Origin: Bimastos eiseni
Lineage: Eukaryota; Annelida; Clitellata; Crassiclitellata; Lumbricidae
Reading direction: 5' to 3'
DNA: 64,000 nucleotides
Assembly (NCBI GenBank): GCA_959347315.1
Contig: OY365817.1
Location: 5,004,643 to 5,068,642 of the forward strand
The notes beneath the pieces were generated by a model. It saw only the letters and a program-made list of their open reading frames with translations, was not told the origin of the DNA and ran no database searches. This document shows, one piece after another, positions 11,301 to 23,730 of this stretch (position 1 is its first letter; each line of letters begins with the position of its first letter). The position numbers were made by a program, and so were the translations under genes.

Positions 11301-14300
11301 TACACTTAGAAACGTAAGTCAAGCGTCATAATTATTGACCAACGTTCAGTAGACTCAATTGTAGTAGTTTGCATCGTTGTGCTGATAATATGAATATAAT
11401 AATATTTTACCATCTATATGTATTGATATCGCTAGTTTCTTCTTTATCAGAGGTATATGTGTGGCACGGTGGGTGATCGGTTAGAACGGCATACCCGAAA
11501 CACTAAGTGTGCGCTGAGTGAGCGGGTTCGACCCTCGTCCGAGGCGTCAGTCACTGTGTCCTTAGAGCACAATTGCTCTGCAGTACAACTGCAATTGCGC
11601 CGTCGAGGCGTGTACACTTCTGAGCAAAAGATGTTTGAAGAGCGATATAAAATTTCAAGAAATATATCAAAATAAATATGCATGACCGTTATTGTCATAG
11701 TAGACCCCTTGTTAGGTAGACAAAATTGATGAGTGGACCAGGTAGAACGCCTCGGCCCAACGGTAATTTCCTGTGAACCGGCCGAGAGGAAAGCACGAAT
11801 AAACTTGAGATACCAAAGGTTTTGCAGAGCTGCAGAAGAATATAGCGTTCTGCAGAGACGCAACAGCGCTGACATCTAAAATAAGAAGTCTCGTTTAGCT
11901 AAGATGGAACACAATAACGCCTGAACGTCAAGATCTTAAATGCTCTTTTGCATACTGCTGGTAACATCCTGTGCCAAATCTACGTTTGCCATCTATTAGA
12001 GTGAATATATAATAACTTATTGCAGACCTAATTTTTAGAAAGCGAAGGGAAGTTTAGCTTACTCACATTATGGGGCCGTCCACATATTACGTACGCAGCA
12101 AAGGGGATGGGTTTAAAATTTCGGGCATTTTGCGTACGGGTGCATATGGTAGGGGAGGGGGTCCAAAAAATATGTACATACGCAAATATAATTGTCTAAT
12201 TATGACGTCCACAATATAGAATATGAAAATCAGAATTGTAAACCCAATCACAGACTCTTATCCTGCTTCATCAATTTGTGTAGCATTAAAACCGTTTCAA
12301 GTGCAAGTGTTGTTAGTGTTTTAATTCTTCATAACTGTTAAAAAATTTAAGCTTTTAAATATGATGCTTTACAAAGATAAATAGCCTGTGATAAAAATCA
12401 ATGTCTTATAGATGTTTTCAGCTATTTAACCTTTGCAATGGGGGTAGAGCTCAAATGCACGTACGCTTGGGGAGGGGTACACGAAATTTACGCGGTGCAA
12501 AAAGGAGAGGGAGTCCGAAAATCACATATGGATGGGCCATATTCTTGGATACATGTTCAAATGATTCGAAACCTTTTAATGAACTTTATGATCTTTTCGA
12601 AATGCACATATTTGAGAATTCACTTGTTGGCGGAAGCACCTTGTTCTATTGTCTCAATTTGCAACGAGCACGTGTTGAGGTGGTTGAAAGCCAGGCCATA
12701 ATTACAGATTCATAAGAAACTCGTCAAAAATCAAAATTTTCACGCAATGGTAGTTACAAGAATCTAATTGGGGTTAACCAGTGGGCTTTTCTGTAAACAT
12801 TTGATCCGATGATCAAGAGACTTTCGTATCGGCCATACAAGTTTACGTTCCTTTCATAGTCGCAAAACCTGCCGAACAATCCCGCTACCCAGTTAATAGA
12901 AAAAGAATTGATTGTGTGCCCCATTGAATTCTTTGCAAAATGACAAGAATTAGTCTTATATTCCCACTATCTGGGGTACCCGGCGTTCGCCCAGGTGAAG
13001 AAGATTATGGGTGCACCTTGATTGAGGACGAAATTGTGGAAGGCATTCCTGTTCTTGCAGCACCATGCAGCCTGTCGTTCCTGACTGGCCCGAGTGGACT
13101 CTGCAGACCTGGAACCTGCCTGTCTGGCAGAATTCACCTTTCCTCATTCTAGTCCCTCCTCCTCAGCTCTAATTCCTCTTCTCTTTCTCCGTCTTCTCTA
13201 ATTTCTATTCACTCTTTGTTCTCACTCACCTTTTCCAAACTTTCTCCTCTTCCTCTACTTCTCACCCTATCCTAACCGCTTCCTCCTCCCACCCCATCCT
13301 CCTTTTCTCACTCCTTACCCTTGTCCTTTCCCTACTCCATAATCGTTCCCTACGATTTCCTCCTCCTCCTCCTCTTCCTCCTCAACAATCCACCAACCTC
13401 TCTACTGGACGTTCGAGGTGTTCCCCGAGCGAAGCTGTAAAAGTGTAAACGGAGAGACAGACACACACAGAATCTAGATAATAACATAATATTTATAGTA
13501 CAGACCGATTGTGCCAACTTGACTTCACCGTAGCTTGCTCAGACGGATCATTTCTTCGCAAGTCTTTGCAATGTAATGTAATGTAAATCCATGAAAATTT
13601 CTCAGCGCTAACAAAAGCAACGTCAGGGAGACCAGCTTAATCACCCGCGCTATACCAAATAAGGTCCGCAATAGCCAATTCCTTTCCGGTGCAGGTCGAA
13701 TCCGGGGAGTGAAGCTCTGTTGAGGTAGTTCTGCTGTTGCGTGTACAGTGTCAGATTAGGGTACTCTATTGTTCACGTATAATTATACGCCTAAAGAAAG
13801 CAGAGAGGCAGGCAGGCAGCTGGTGGTCACAGGTAAATGCTGGTAGGCTACGTGTACGAAGAAAACTTTGCTTTTATGGTGTGTGAGGGTGCGCCGTAGG
13901 TTTATGCCCCGGAAAACGGCGTGAACGGACATCAGGAACCCCTGGACTGCGTGCATCAAGTATTCCCGAGCCAGCGGTGTAAGTTTGGAGTGAATTGCTC
14001 GAAAACTGTGCAAATGCATCGACTGCCAAGGACACACAGACAGACAGAAAACTTGTCTTATAAGGTGGGCTAGCCATTGATAATTCTTTAAAGTAATTGT
14101 GAATAAGTAGTGTCGCGAACTGCTTCTTGGCCAGTGCGAGCTGTTCAGAGAGGTCAATAGTGCAAGTAAGGCGCTGAGTACCAAAGAAGCTAGAAGAGTA
14201 AGTTCATAGGAAGCGGCTTTAGTCCTACAAGGAGCGGTACTTCTTCTACTTCTTCACTAAATACCAGGGTCGAGTTTGTACTTCCTCTTACCTCTTTGCC

Positions 14301-17300
14301 CATCAGGCGGCCTGCATGGATGTCCACGACTTCCGGGCAGGAAGTAGTCGCTGCCATATTCAGCGCGCTATGGTTCTTTAATACCTATCCAACAGACTTA
14401 CGTGACAATGAGGTGAGCGGTCACTAAGACCTGATGTGCGGGTCATCAATGGAGCAAGTCCCTCTTGGAATCGAACTAGTGCTAGGCCCTATGGCGGAAG
14501 CGACATTTGCTTCTCCACTATAACCACTGCCTATCATTGGTGAAGCGTGACTGACTGGAGCTTCTAGAAGTTCGGAGTGTAAATGAAACACTGAGAATAA
14601 ATCTTCTGCCTAATTTTCCATCATTATTATTATAAAACTGAGATATGGTGTCAACTTAAAGTGCTCACCAAATAACAATTTCGCTACAACAATTAGCCTG
14701 AACATATATCGCACACGGGAAATATTTTCGCTTAAAATGCGAATCCTGCAACTATCCACAGCTCACTCTCGCCTGCGGCCTACAGTCGTCGTTGCTGTTC
14801 CCAGCCAGTGCACGTGGCCCAACTGTACTACGGCTGAGACCAGCAGTCGCCGCCTAAGTATGGTCGCCGCTGCCTCGATAAAATTAGAGAGGCTAAATTT
14901 AGCGGCCCACGAGGTTCCACGGAGCTAACAGTCTGATAGAAATGAAAGGTAAAATATTTTGTCTCTTACTGGATTCGACCGTGGACTGTCTCAAATGCTG
15001 GCCGTGAGCATTTGCTGTGAGCTACCGAACATCACTGATAGAGCGTATATAATATAAGGCTTGTAAGCTATTATGCGACTTACTTGTACGCTTAGCACTC
15101 AAGTGGTGTTTTAAAAGTTTGGATATTAAGATTGTCTTAGCTTATAAAATGAAGTATTTCAGTTTTGTAATGACGACAACCATAGTGAAAGTGTATCCGG
15201 ATGAAATAGGGCTTCGACCACCGGAATAGCCCTGACATGGGTTATTTTGGCTTCGTCAATGGTCGGGTGTAATACAGTTGTACTCGGTGTGTGGTATAGG
15301 AGTCAAAACCAAGCTAGCACTGTGTGTGAAGTGTGGATACAACGCGTTGTAACACCACCTGTGGCACAAAGACCCAAACCGTTAAAGAAAGAGTGGAAAC
15401 GATTGTCGTCAATAGAGATTTCTAATTGACCAAATGCCTCATTAGAGGTATACGAACATAGCTCATTATGGCGGACAGGGTAAGAAATCTTGCTGATCTG
15501 TTGGGCTTGACGGGATAGGGGTTAATATCCCCCAGACATGTGCAGATAAACACTCGTACGATCTGTTGGAATATCCACGAGACAGCCCGTATTACGACGA
15601 CACGAATAAGAAGGCTGTTGGAAAGTTCAAAGACGAATGTAACGGAGTGTCAATAGCGGAATTCGTGGGTCTAAGACAAAAGATGAACTCAATCATTGTA
15701 TCAAATAGCAAAAACAATCCTAAGGCAAAAGACATCCAGAAAGCAGTAGTAATGAAAGACCTTAAGCACGATTTATACAAAGAGTCGTTATTCGAGCGAA
15801 AGCAGTTTAAGCACGAACAAACCCTAATTAGAAGCATTGATCATGAGATTGGGGTGTACCAGCAGAATAAGCTATCTCTCTCGGATATTCACTATGAAGT
15901 GGATATGTCCCGACGGAATCACGACAAGGGCATACGGACATTATAAGATCCAAGATGGAAATTGACATTCCCCGAAGTATTCTATTAGGAGGGAGCTCAG
16001 TTCCCATAGGCACAACCAGTAGTTCCTCAAGAACAAACCCACGGCCTGGTCCTTCCAATAGGTGATACATCGCTGGCTGGTCGACCAGTTGGATGACATG
16101 CGATATTGTGTGAATAATGAGAGACCAGTTAGGATCTGCGGCCCGCCTGCTACCGCCCTCGAGTTCACCGGGTGCGTATAAGTAACGGACGAGAACATCG
16201 TGTCCAAGAACAGGTTCATCTATTCCGCAAATACGAAGCGCTGGAAGGGAGGGTCTTTACATCACGTTACCCGTCTTAATTGCGTCAACCAGTTTCATGC
16301 CACGCTTTCCGATCAAAAGTGCAGGCTCGTGCAATGCATTCAATGCATTCACCACATCGGGCAGCCGACGTACCCATTCGACAGATCGCTTCGAGGAACC
16401 CCGTGCAGCAACAAGTAATTCTTGAGCGTACTGAGCACCACGCAATCGCTCAGCCAACGCTCGGTTGAATCGTTCGACTATAACCTACTGACGATGATTT
16501 TCAGCTTGTCCCCGTCTCACAACAACATTATGCTTATTCAGCAACGGATTGATTTCACCCATAAACTCGCGTTCGGGATCAACCTGGAATAGTGCGAGTC
16601 AAGTCAGTGGTCCTCGCTTGTAGATTCGACTTAAGGCAGCAGCGACCTCAGCCGCACTCTTGATCATCAATGGCTCAGCCTCTTTAAACCGGGAGGCGAC
16701 ATCAACCACGGTTAGGGCGTATTTGTAGCTCATACGACCAACTCGATCATGAGGTAGAAACAACAGTAGGCCTGGTGTACGGCATTAGGAATCTCTTCGT
16801 CGAACATCAAGCGTGGTATGTAGCGTGGTACGGGTAAATTAATCTACCACACGGCATGTTTCTTCGTCCATTTGCGAGCGTCAGTCAAATAAACCTTATC
16901 GGCTGTGGCTAGTTTATTAACTGCGGCGTTACCTCGCCGGTACCCTATCGGGCTATAATATATTGCGGAGAGCTCTTTTTCCATCAATTATGGTAAAGCT
17001 AATTTACGTTTTAATAGATACACCCATCCTCAACCTCGACTTCGCTTACAATATGGCAGAGACGAGTCTTGAATCTTTCTTTTCATACTCTGGAGTTTCA
17101 TCAGCCACTGCGATCTTTGCTGCCGATGCGGCTAGGATATCATCAGCACGGTTCCTTCCCGTCGTGTCTTTGTTCACCGCGTAAGTCACGTCGTGGTCGA
17201 GACACGCACGATCGAGCTGGTTGATTCCTTTGTAGTGTTTCGACAGTCTCTTGTCGAGTTTCGTAAAAGGTCCACAGTACGAGCATTTGCCTGTGTTTAC

Positions 17301-20300
17301 GAACGAACATCCTGGGAAATCTTCTGAAGGCGCCCCAGATGGAAGGCTCATGTGCCTCTCGGGCAGGGGCAAAGCATTTAATGCTTTATTTAAGAGAGAA
17401 CCACCACGTTTCGATTGAGTCTGCAAGAACTTAAATTCTTGACTCCGCAGACAACACAGGTTCCAGTCTGGGCTGACCTCCGGTTTTGTAGCACGGTTCT
17501 TGAAACATTCGACGTCTCTGTTACTCTTTTACATTTTAGACAATACATCCTAAGCAGTTATAAACAATCACACCTCGTTGCTTCTACAATGGAGATAACA
17601 AACTTTGATCTCGACGCAAAATCACCTCATCATCATCATCATTGGGTGTTACCATCTAGTATACAATGCATCATTTGTTGACCAAGTGCGTGTGGATAGA
17701 CCAACTTGCCATTCAACCTAGTCCTTAAGACGGAATACCTACGATTTGATTGACTGTACCTGTATTCAAAATCTCTGGGACATGATAAATATCAATTTCT
17801 TCGTGACTGGGCAACATAACTAGAGAAAGTGGCCGGAAAAGAGGTGGTATCGTTTCATTCGTCTTCCGACACTATAATTCCTGTTCAATCGCTGTGTAAG
17901 GATGCTCGAAGCATTATGGTGGTTGACGATGTAATGCTCGAAAAACAAGAACCAATCGAAAAATATTCACTATGAGGCGTCACGGTGGACCGGACTGCTT
18001 CTATCTGACTCAGAATTACTTCCGCATACCGAAACAGGCTATTCGCGATAATACCAACCTCATCATCTTGTTTAACCAGGACAATAAACATCTGATAATG
18101 ATGACTTATCGCATTATCAACCGGAAAATTATTGGCATATATAGGTGGAAATCTAGCTCCTGCTGATGAATCGCTACACAGTCTGCTGTTCGTTAACACT
18201 CTCCAGCAGAAATCGATACCTTTAGAAATGTCATATATCCAGCTGGAATACCAGTTCACGGTCGTTGGAGTTACAAGTGTCGACTAGTACGGGGTGAAGA
18301 TGCAAATCACGTGCAGTTCTACAACAGCCCTCACTCTCTCGTGGAGAGGTTGCAACTCCTCATGGCCTCTAGAGAAGCGGGAAACACAGGCCTGGACAAC
18401 GAGATCTCAGCCATTCTCGACGAACTGTTGCGATCTGGAGCTATCTCCAAAGAGTTAGCTGTCCAATTGAATCGAAGTTTGCTCGCTGTGTAAAGTGACC
18501 AAAACGGAGCGCTTTGAAGAAATCCTCAAAGAGATCCGAGACCTGACTTTATCAAAGGAAAATCTTAGCATCCTGGTAACCACTGATTCCACCGAGTACA
18601 CTACACACTTCTCTCCACCTCTGTATCTGGATCCGAAAACGCTTTGAGATGGCTCTGGTTAGACTCGAGACATACAACTCGATATCGAATGTGGATGACA
18701 GTAATAACGTCTTCGTCTACAACTCCGACTCTAATTAATCATGGAAAACGATTACACTGTCCGAAGGGTGTTACGAGATCCTGCAGATTAACTCTACGAT
18801 CCAACGACAGCTGGAAGAAAACGGTGATTGGAATAGGGAGAAGGTTACCCAGCGCATCACAGTAGGTGCTAAACAGCTCAACTCTGCGTGTTTATGTAGA
18901 GATTACCAACGCCACTTACCGCGTACAAATGACTAGATCCACGATGAAATCTATGCTTGGCTTCAAGGATCAGATACTTCATTCCGGTTACAATGAAGGA
19001 GAGAGTTCTGTTAACATACTCAACTGGATCAATTAACGGTGACTAATTTTCACGGACCTGTACGATTCAAACACCGAGTCGCCTAGGAATGTATTCAAGA
19101 CTGTGCGAGAATATCGATTCGACTCTGTCATTGCATATAAATTCTATGGATTTACTGCCCCTCGCCATGCTACAGAAAGAGCAACGACAGTCTCAGTTAG
19201 AAACTTTCAGATATTCACCTATTTTAAAGTTGAGGATTGAATAGCGTAAGAACGAAAGAGACTTCGTCTGCATGATGGTTGACTCACATTATAAGATTCG
19301 AGGTTATCTAAGACAAAATGGGGAAACAAATATGCATAAATATGACCTCGATGATACGATTGGGCTGACTAACTGGGGGTATGATATCCCACAACCCACT
19401 ACGGATATGTTGGCTGCAGTTCCTGAGGAACGTATCGATTTGTGTCAAAGGACTACTTTACTCGTGACATTTATACATCATATCTAGCGGTTCATTGAGC
19501 TCGAATGCGTGGCAGAATGTTTCACTAACAGCGGCTAAATATCCATGTATAACCTTGCAGAATGCCTCATATATGATATATATATATAGATTTTGGATTC
19601 TGGAAATTAACACTTCTCGGCGAGAGTTCGGGTGAAGCATCGATTCGTATCTTGGATTGGACAGTTGACGTTTCTAATTCACAATTTGATGCAACACGGG
19701 TGATATTTATTCCAAGCTAGACAGGTTTTCGTATTGAGGTTTGAAAAAGAGGAGCTGTAAACACTCCGGATGTTTTATTAACCATAACATTGCTGTTAGA
19801 AGAACCTTAAAATGTCTTTATATCCAAATCTAGCAGCCTCAAAAACCACAGATGAAGCGTCACCGCCAACGAAGGACTCGTCTGAGACAACGCCGCAGGC
19901 TTTCCGTCTGCAGAAGATTGGGGAACTGGAGACGTTCCTGAGGTCGGAGGTTGAGGCTCGCAGTCGTCTGTACAAAAAATATAACAGAGCTGTCAATTTC
20001 GTTAACGGCGCGTCGGCAACTTTTGCCCTTCTTGGCCTTGGAACAGGTGCTGGGGGCACTGCATTGTTGGTAACAGGGGTCGGATTAATTCCAGGAATAG
20101 GTCTCGATGTCGTTGCGGGGGTTGTTAGTATGCTCGATATTGGGTGTGTTGCCACCAGTCGAAGATGCTCGGCCAAGGCTGGGAAACACGAGGCTATACG
20201 CGTTCTAGCCAGCAGTAAATTGAATACCATCCGCTGTCATGTTTTGGAAGCCTTAGAGGATAATGAGATCAGTGATAATGAATTTAAGTTAATTCTTAAG

Positions 20301-23300
20301 GATGTAGAAAAGTATCGTGATTTGAAGGACCAGATCCGACTCAAGTCGGTAGGTGGATCCATTGACGAAGAGATAAAAAAGGATCTATAGAAACAGGGTC
20401 ACGATGCAGCCAGAGAAGAATTTTTAAAGCAACTTTCAAAATCAGTTTAGAATTAAACTGTAAATGCCGGCCTGATTCTACAGGAAATAGATACCCCTCT
20501 TTCCGTGATCCTCTGGCCCCGACAGCACCACCAGACTATTTAGAGACCTTGTAGAGACACAATAATTCACAAAATGTCCAAATCATAGTGGCATGTGTTT
20601 CGTAAATTGTATGGTTCTCCTAGATCGTATGAAAAACAGTCTATTCTTATCGATGATTACCTTTTCCACTCTCTAATCATCCCTTTGTTTGGATTTCTAT
20701 ATAACAGTGTGGCGTATTCCCTTTTTTGTCCACAATGTACACACAGCTCTAGTTTGCTCTTAACACCTATTCCACACACTGAAGATGGTTTTATCCAGCA
20801 ACCTATTTTTATCCGATAATTATGTATCGGGCAATATTTAACTACACAATTTCGATTACAAAACGTTTTTTCTCCTAATGGTTGATATGAACACTTATTC
20901 TCTGCCCGTTTTCCTATCTTCAAACTGTTAACATCCATAAACACCAGAATTGTTTAGTTAGAAAACTGCTTGTTAACATACGCTAATAATCATACTTTCA
21001 TCGGCACAGAGAACACAAAACAGTGTTATTCCCCGTGATGAGCTCTCCAGCTACGTGAGAGGTTCTTCGCATACTAGACCATCAAGGAGAAAAGGGGTGG
21101 TTGTATTGAGCATCAAGCTACCTGTGAGGTTTATGTCTTTGGTCAGACCCAAGCACCCTGAATTCAAATTGGGGTTTGTGGCGGAGGAGGAGAATAACGG
21201 ATGAGGCTATGCCTCATGCGTTTAGCTCCATCTCCATGGAGCTAAACACTTAAATTGTGTCCATGTCGAGAGTTAGGGTCAGCATATTCGTCAGTTTTTT
21301 CATTCGCCTAGACTGCTGCTACTCACTGTTTTAAAACTGGCAATTGCCATACTGCTACCATACTGCCATACTACTCATTGAGCATTGCATTAAAGAGTCA
21401 ATGAAGGATCTCCACTCTCCAGGTCTGTGCTAAAAATGAAGTGATCTCAGTTACCATCGATCTCAGACTTGAACGAATCCAAGAAACGCTCAATCGCGGG
21501 GTTTTTTCTTGCATCTTCTCATTCAAATTCTATAGCTCTATTATTCGGTCACCTGCATTCACTTTCTGAAGCATTCATACTAAGTTTTAAAATGGCCTGT
21601 CCACATATAGCACCCTTACAATAATCATACTTTCATCGGCACAGAGAACACATAACAGTGTTATTCCCCGTGATGAGCTCTCCAGCTACGTGAGAGGTAC
21701 TTCGCATACGAGACCATCACGGAGAAAAGGGGTGGTTGTACTGAGCATTAAGCTACCTGTGAGGTTTATGTCTTTGGTCAGACCCAAGCACCCTGAATTC
21801 AAATTGGGGTTTGTGGAGGAGGAGGAGAATAACGTATACACCTATAACGTATACGAACAATCCTGCCCACCTTCAGCAACTATTGTCTCAATTAATTCCG
21901 CTGCGCAATCTGTGGTCTTCTGGTAGAAAGTCTTGTGGTTGATCCCTGACGTAGCCCAGTCATATGGACTCTCATCATAAATATTCGTTTATTGAAACAC
22001 TTGGAATGTCACACCGCAAACCATTACCAAATATGCTATGTGTTTAGTACCATAGTCTAATTCAATCAAGTTTTAGATAGACCTTAGAACTCGACTAAAT
22101 CGGCAGAAACAGCGAAAACAAACTGACGCGTTTTATTAACAGGCGCCCATCCTCCTATCAAGCATATCCTCATGCATTCTATGTTGGGCCAGTATATTCC
22201 ATGTTGGGGTCGTGTATTCCACATTATGGTGCCCTAAGATATTCAACTGACAACCAATGTTTTGTCCAATGTTCCAACTCTTTCTTCACCTGTAAAAATA
22301 CTTCAAGGCTCACCATTTCTCATTGCGTTTCAAGAATTTTGACATCCAACAGCTCTTCATTGTAACTGTGATCCTACTCTGAAAATTTCTACCGAAGAGT
22401 CGTGGATACGGAAGGATTTGCAAGTGTTCGTAAAACCTCATAAGTAGCACTCAAAAGGTTTGACTTAGAGTGACTCATAATTCGTGAAGATGCGTAAACA
22501 CCAGATGGACATATTGTCTCAGCACAAACAAACTATTTGTATTATTTACAAAATAGGATCAGTTTTTACTGTCATATCCTTATTCAGTGGAAAAAAGATT
22601 GGCGAAGATCGCCAGATTTCATCACCGATACATTTAACCTGTTGGCCATAGGTGTATTGTGGTTCAAGTTGGAGTCTTATAATAATAATAATAATAATAA
22701 CAGTAATAATGTAACGGAACGGGGCCTATTCGACAGTGACCAGGATGACGATTTGCAGCCCCGTCCGATATGGGGGTAGTTCGTGTTGCAGTCCGCTGAG
22801 TAAGGCTTCAGTGGTTTGCTGAAGACTAACCATTTAAGGTTTAAATAGCTCCTTTCTGGATGACGCTTGGAATAAGACACGTTTGTTCGATAATCTTCTT
22901 TTAATGTACAACTGAAAACAATACTTCTGTAGCGCCGATTCGGAAACAGTCCGTTTCTCACTCCCTCAATACGCCCTACGTCGATAACTAACGAGTAATT
23001 GCAACGATACGTCAATGGCTGACGGCGACTACTATGCTACGTCAATGGCTGACGGCGACTATCGCAAAACTACGACGACTATATCCACGACGACTATCGC
23101 AAGCCACGACGACTATTCGTGCTTCCTAGGCGCCGAGACTGCAAGGCCGAAGTCGAATCTACAAGGCTCCAGACGACGACGACGATTCCCAGGCGACGAC
23201 CACGATCCTACGACGACTCTCCGATGACGACTCTCTCTGATGACACGACTCTCCCTCTGCTGACACGACTCTCTCCCTTTATACTAATTTGCCGTAGATA

Positions 23301-23675
23301 GTAGATGATACACAGTAGATAGGAGACAGTAGACAGTAGAGACTACACAGTAGATAGGATACAGTAGATAGTAGATATCTACAGTAGATAGTAGATAGTA
23401 GACAGTAGAGACTACACAGTGGATAGTAGATAATACACAGTAGATAGGATACAGTAGATAGTAGATATCTACAGTAGATAGTAGATAGACTACAGTAGAT
23501 AGGATACAGTAGATAGTAGATATCTACAGTAGATAGTAGATAGACTACAGCAGATAGTAGATAGGCGCGCACAGCAGGCAGATACCACAGAAGGAAGAAC
23601 ACAGTAGACAGGCGTACACAACAGGCATACACCACAGCAGGCCGACACCAGGCAGGCGTACCTCTGAACCGTTAC

Positions 23676-23730
<55 letters not shown>

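Larger units (their letters stand above)
15540..20950. mobile_element. Polinton/Maverick element 2, partial and decayed
   Basis: A second Polinton lies in the third channel intron. It has the polymerase C-terminus (plus), integrase (minus), PLA2-like protein (minus), packaging ATPase (plus), a small conserved protein, a capsid-region remnant and a membrane protein (all plus). The integrase is of a different lineage from that of element 1. Most pieces are riddled with stops. The polymerase N-terminal three quarters are missing, so the left end is truncated. Confidence 0.85.

Noticed and set aside
14955..15045. Functional tRNA gene
   Set aside because: Box A, an anticodon-like arm and box B are present, but the acceptor stem does not pair, so I list it only as a tRNA-like repeat.
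23279..23635. Tyr/Leu-rich 118-codon minus-strand frame
   Set aside because: It lies wholly in the tacagtagatag tandem repeat.
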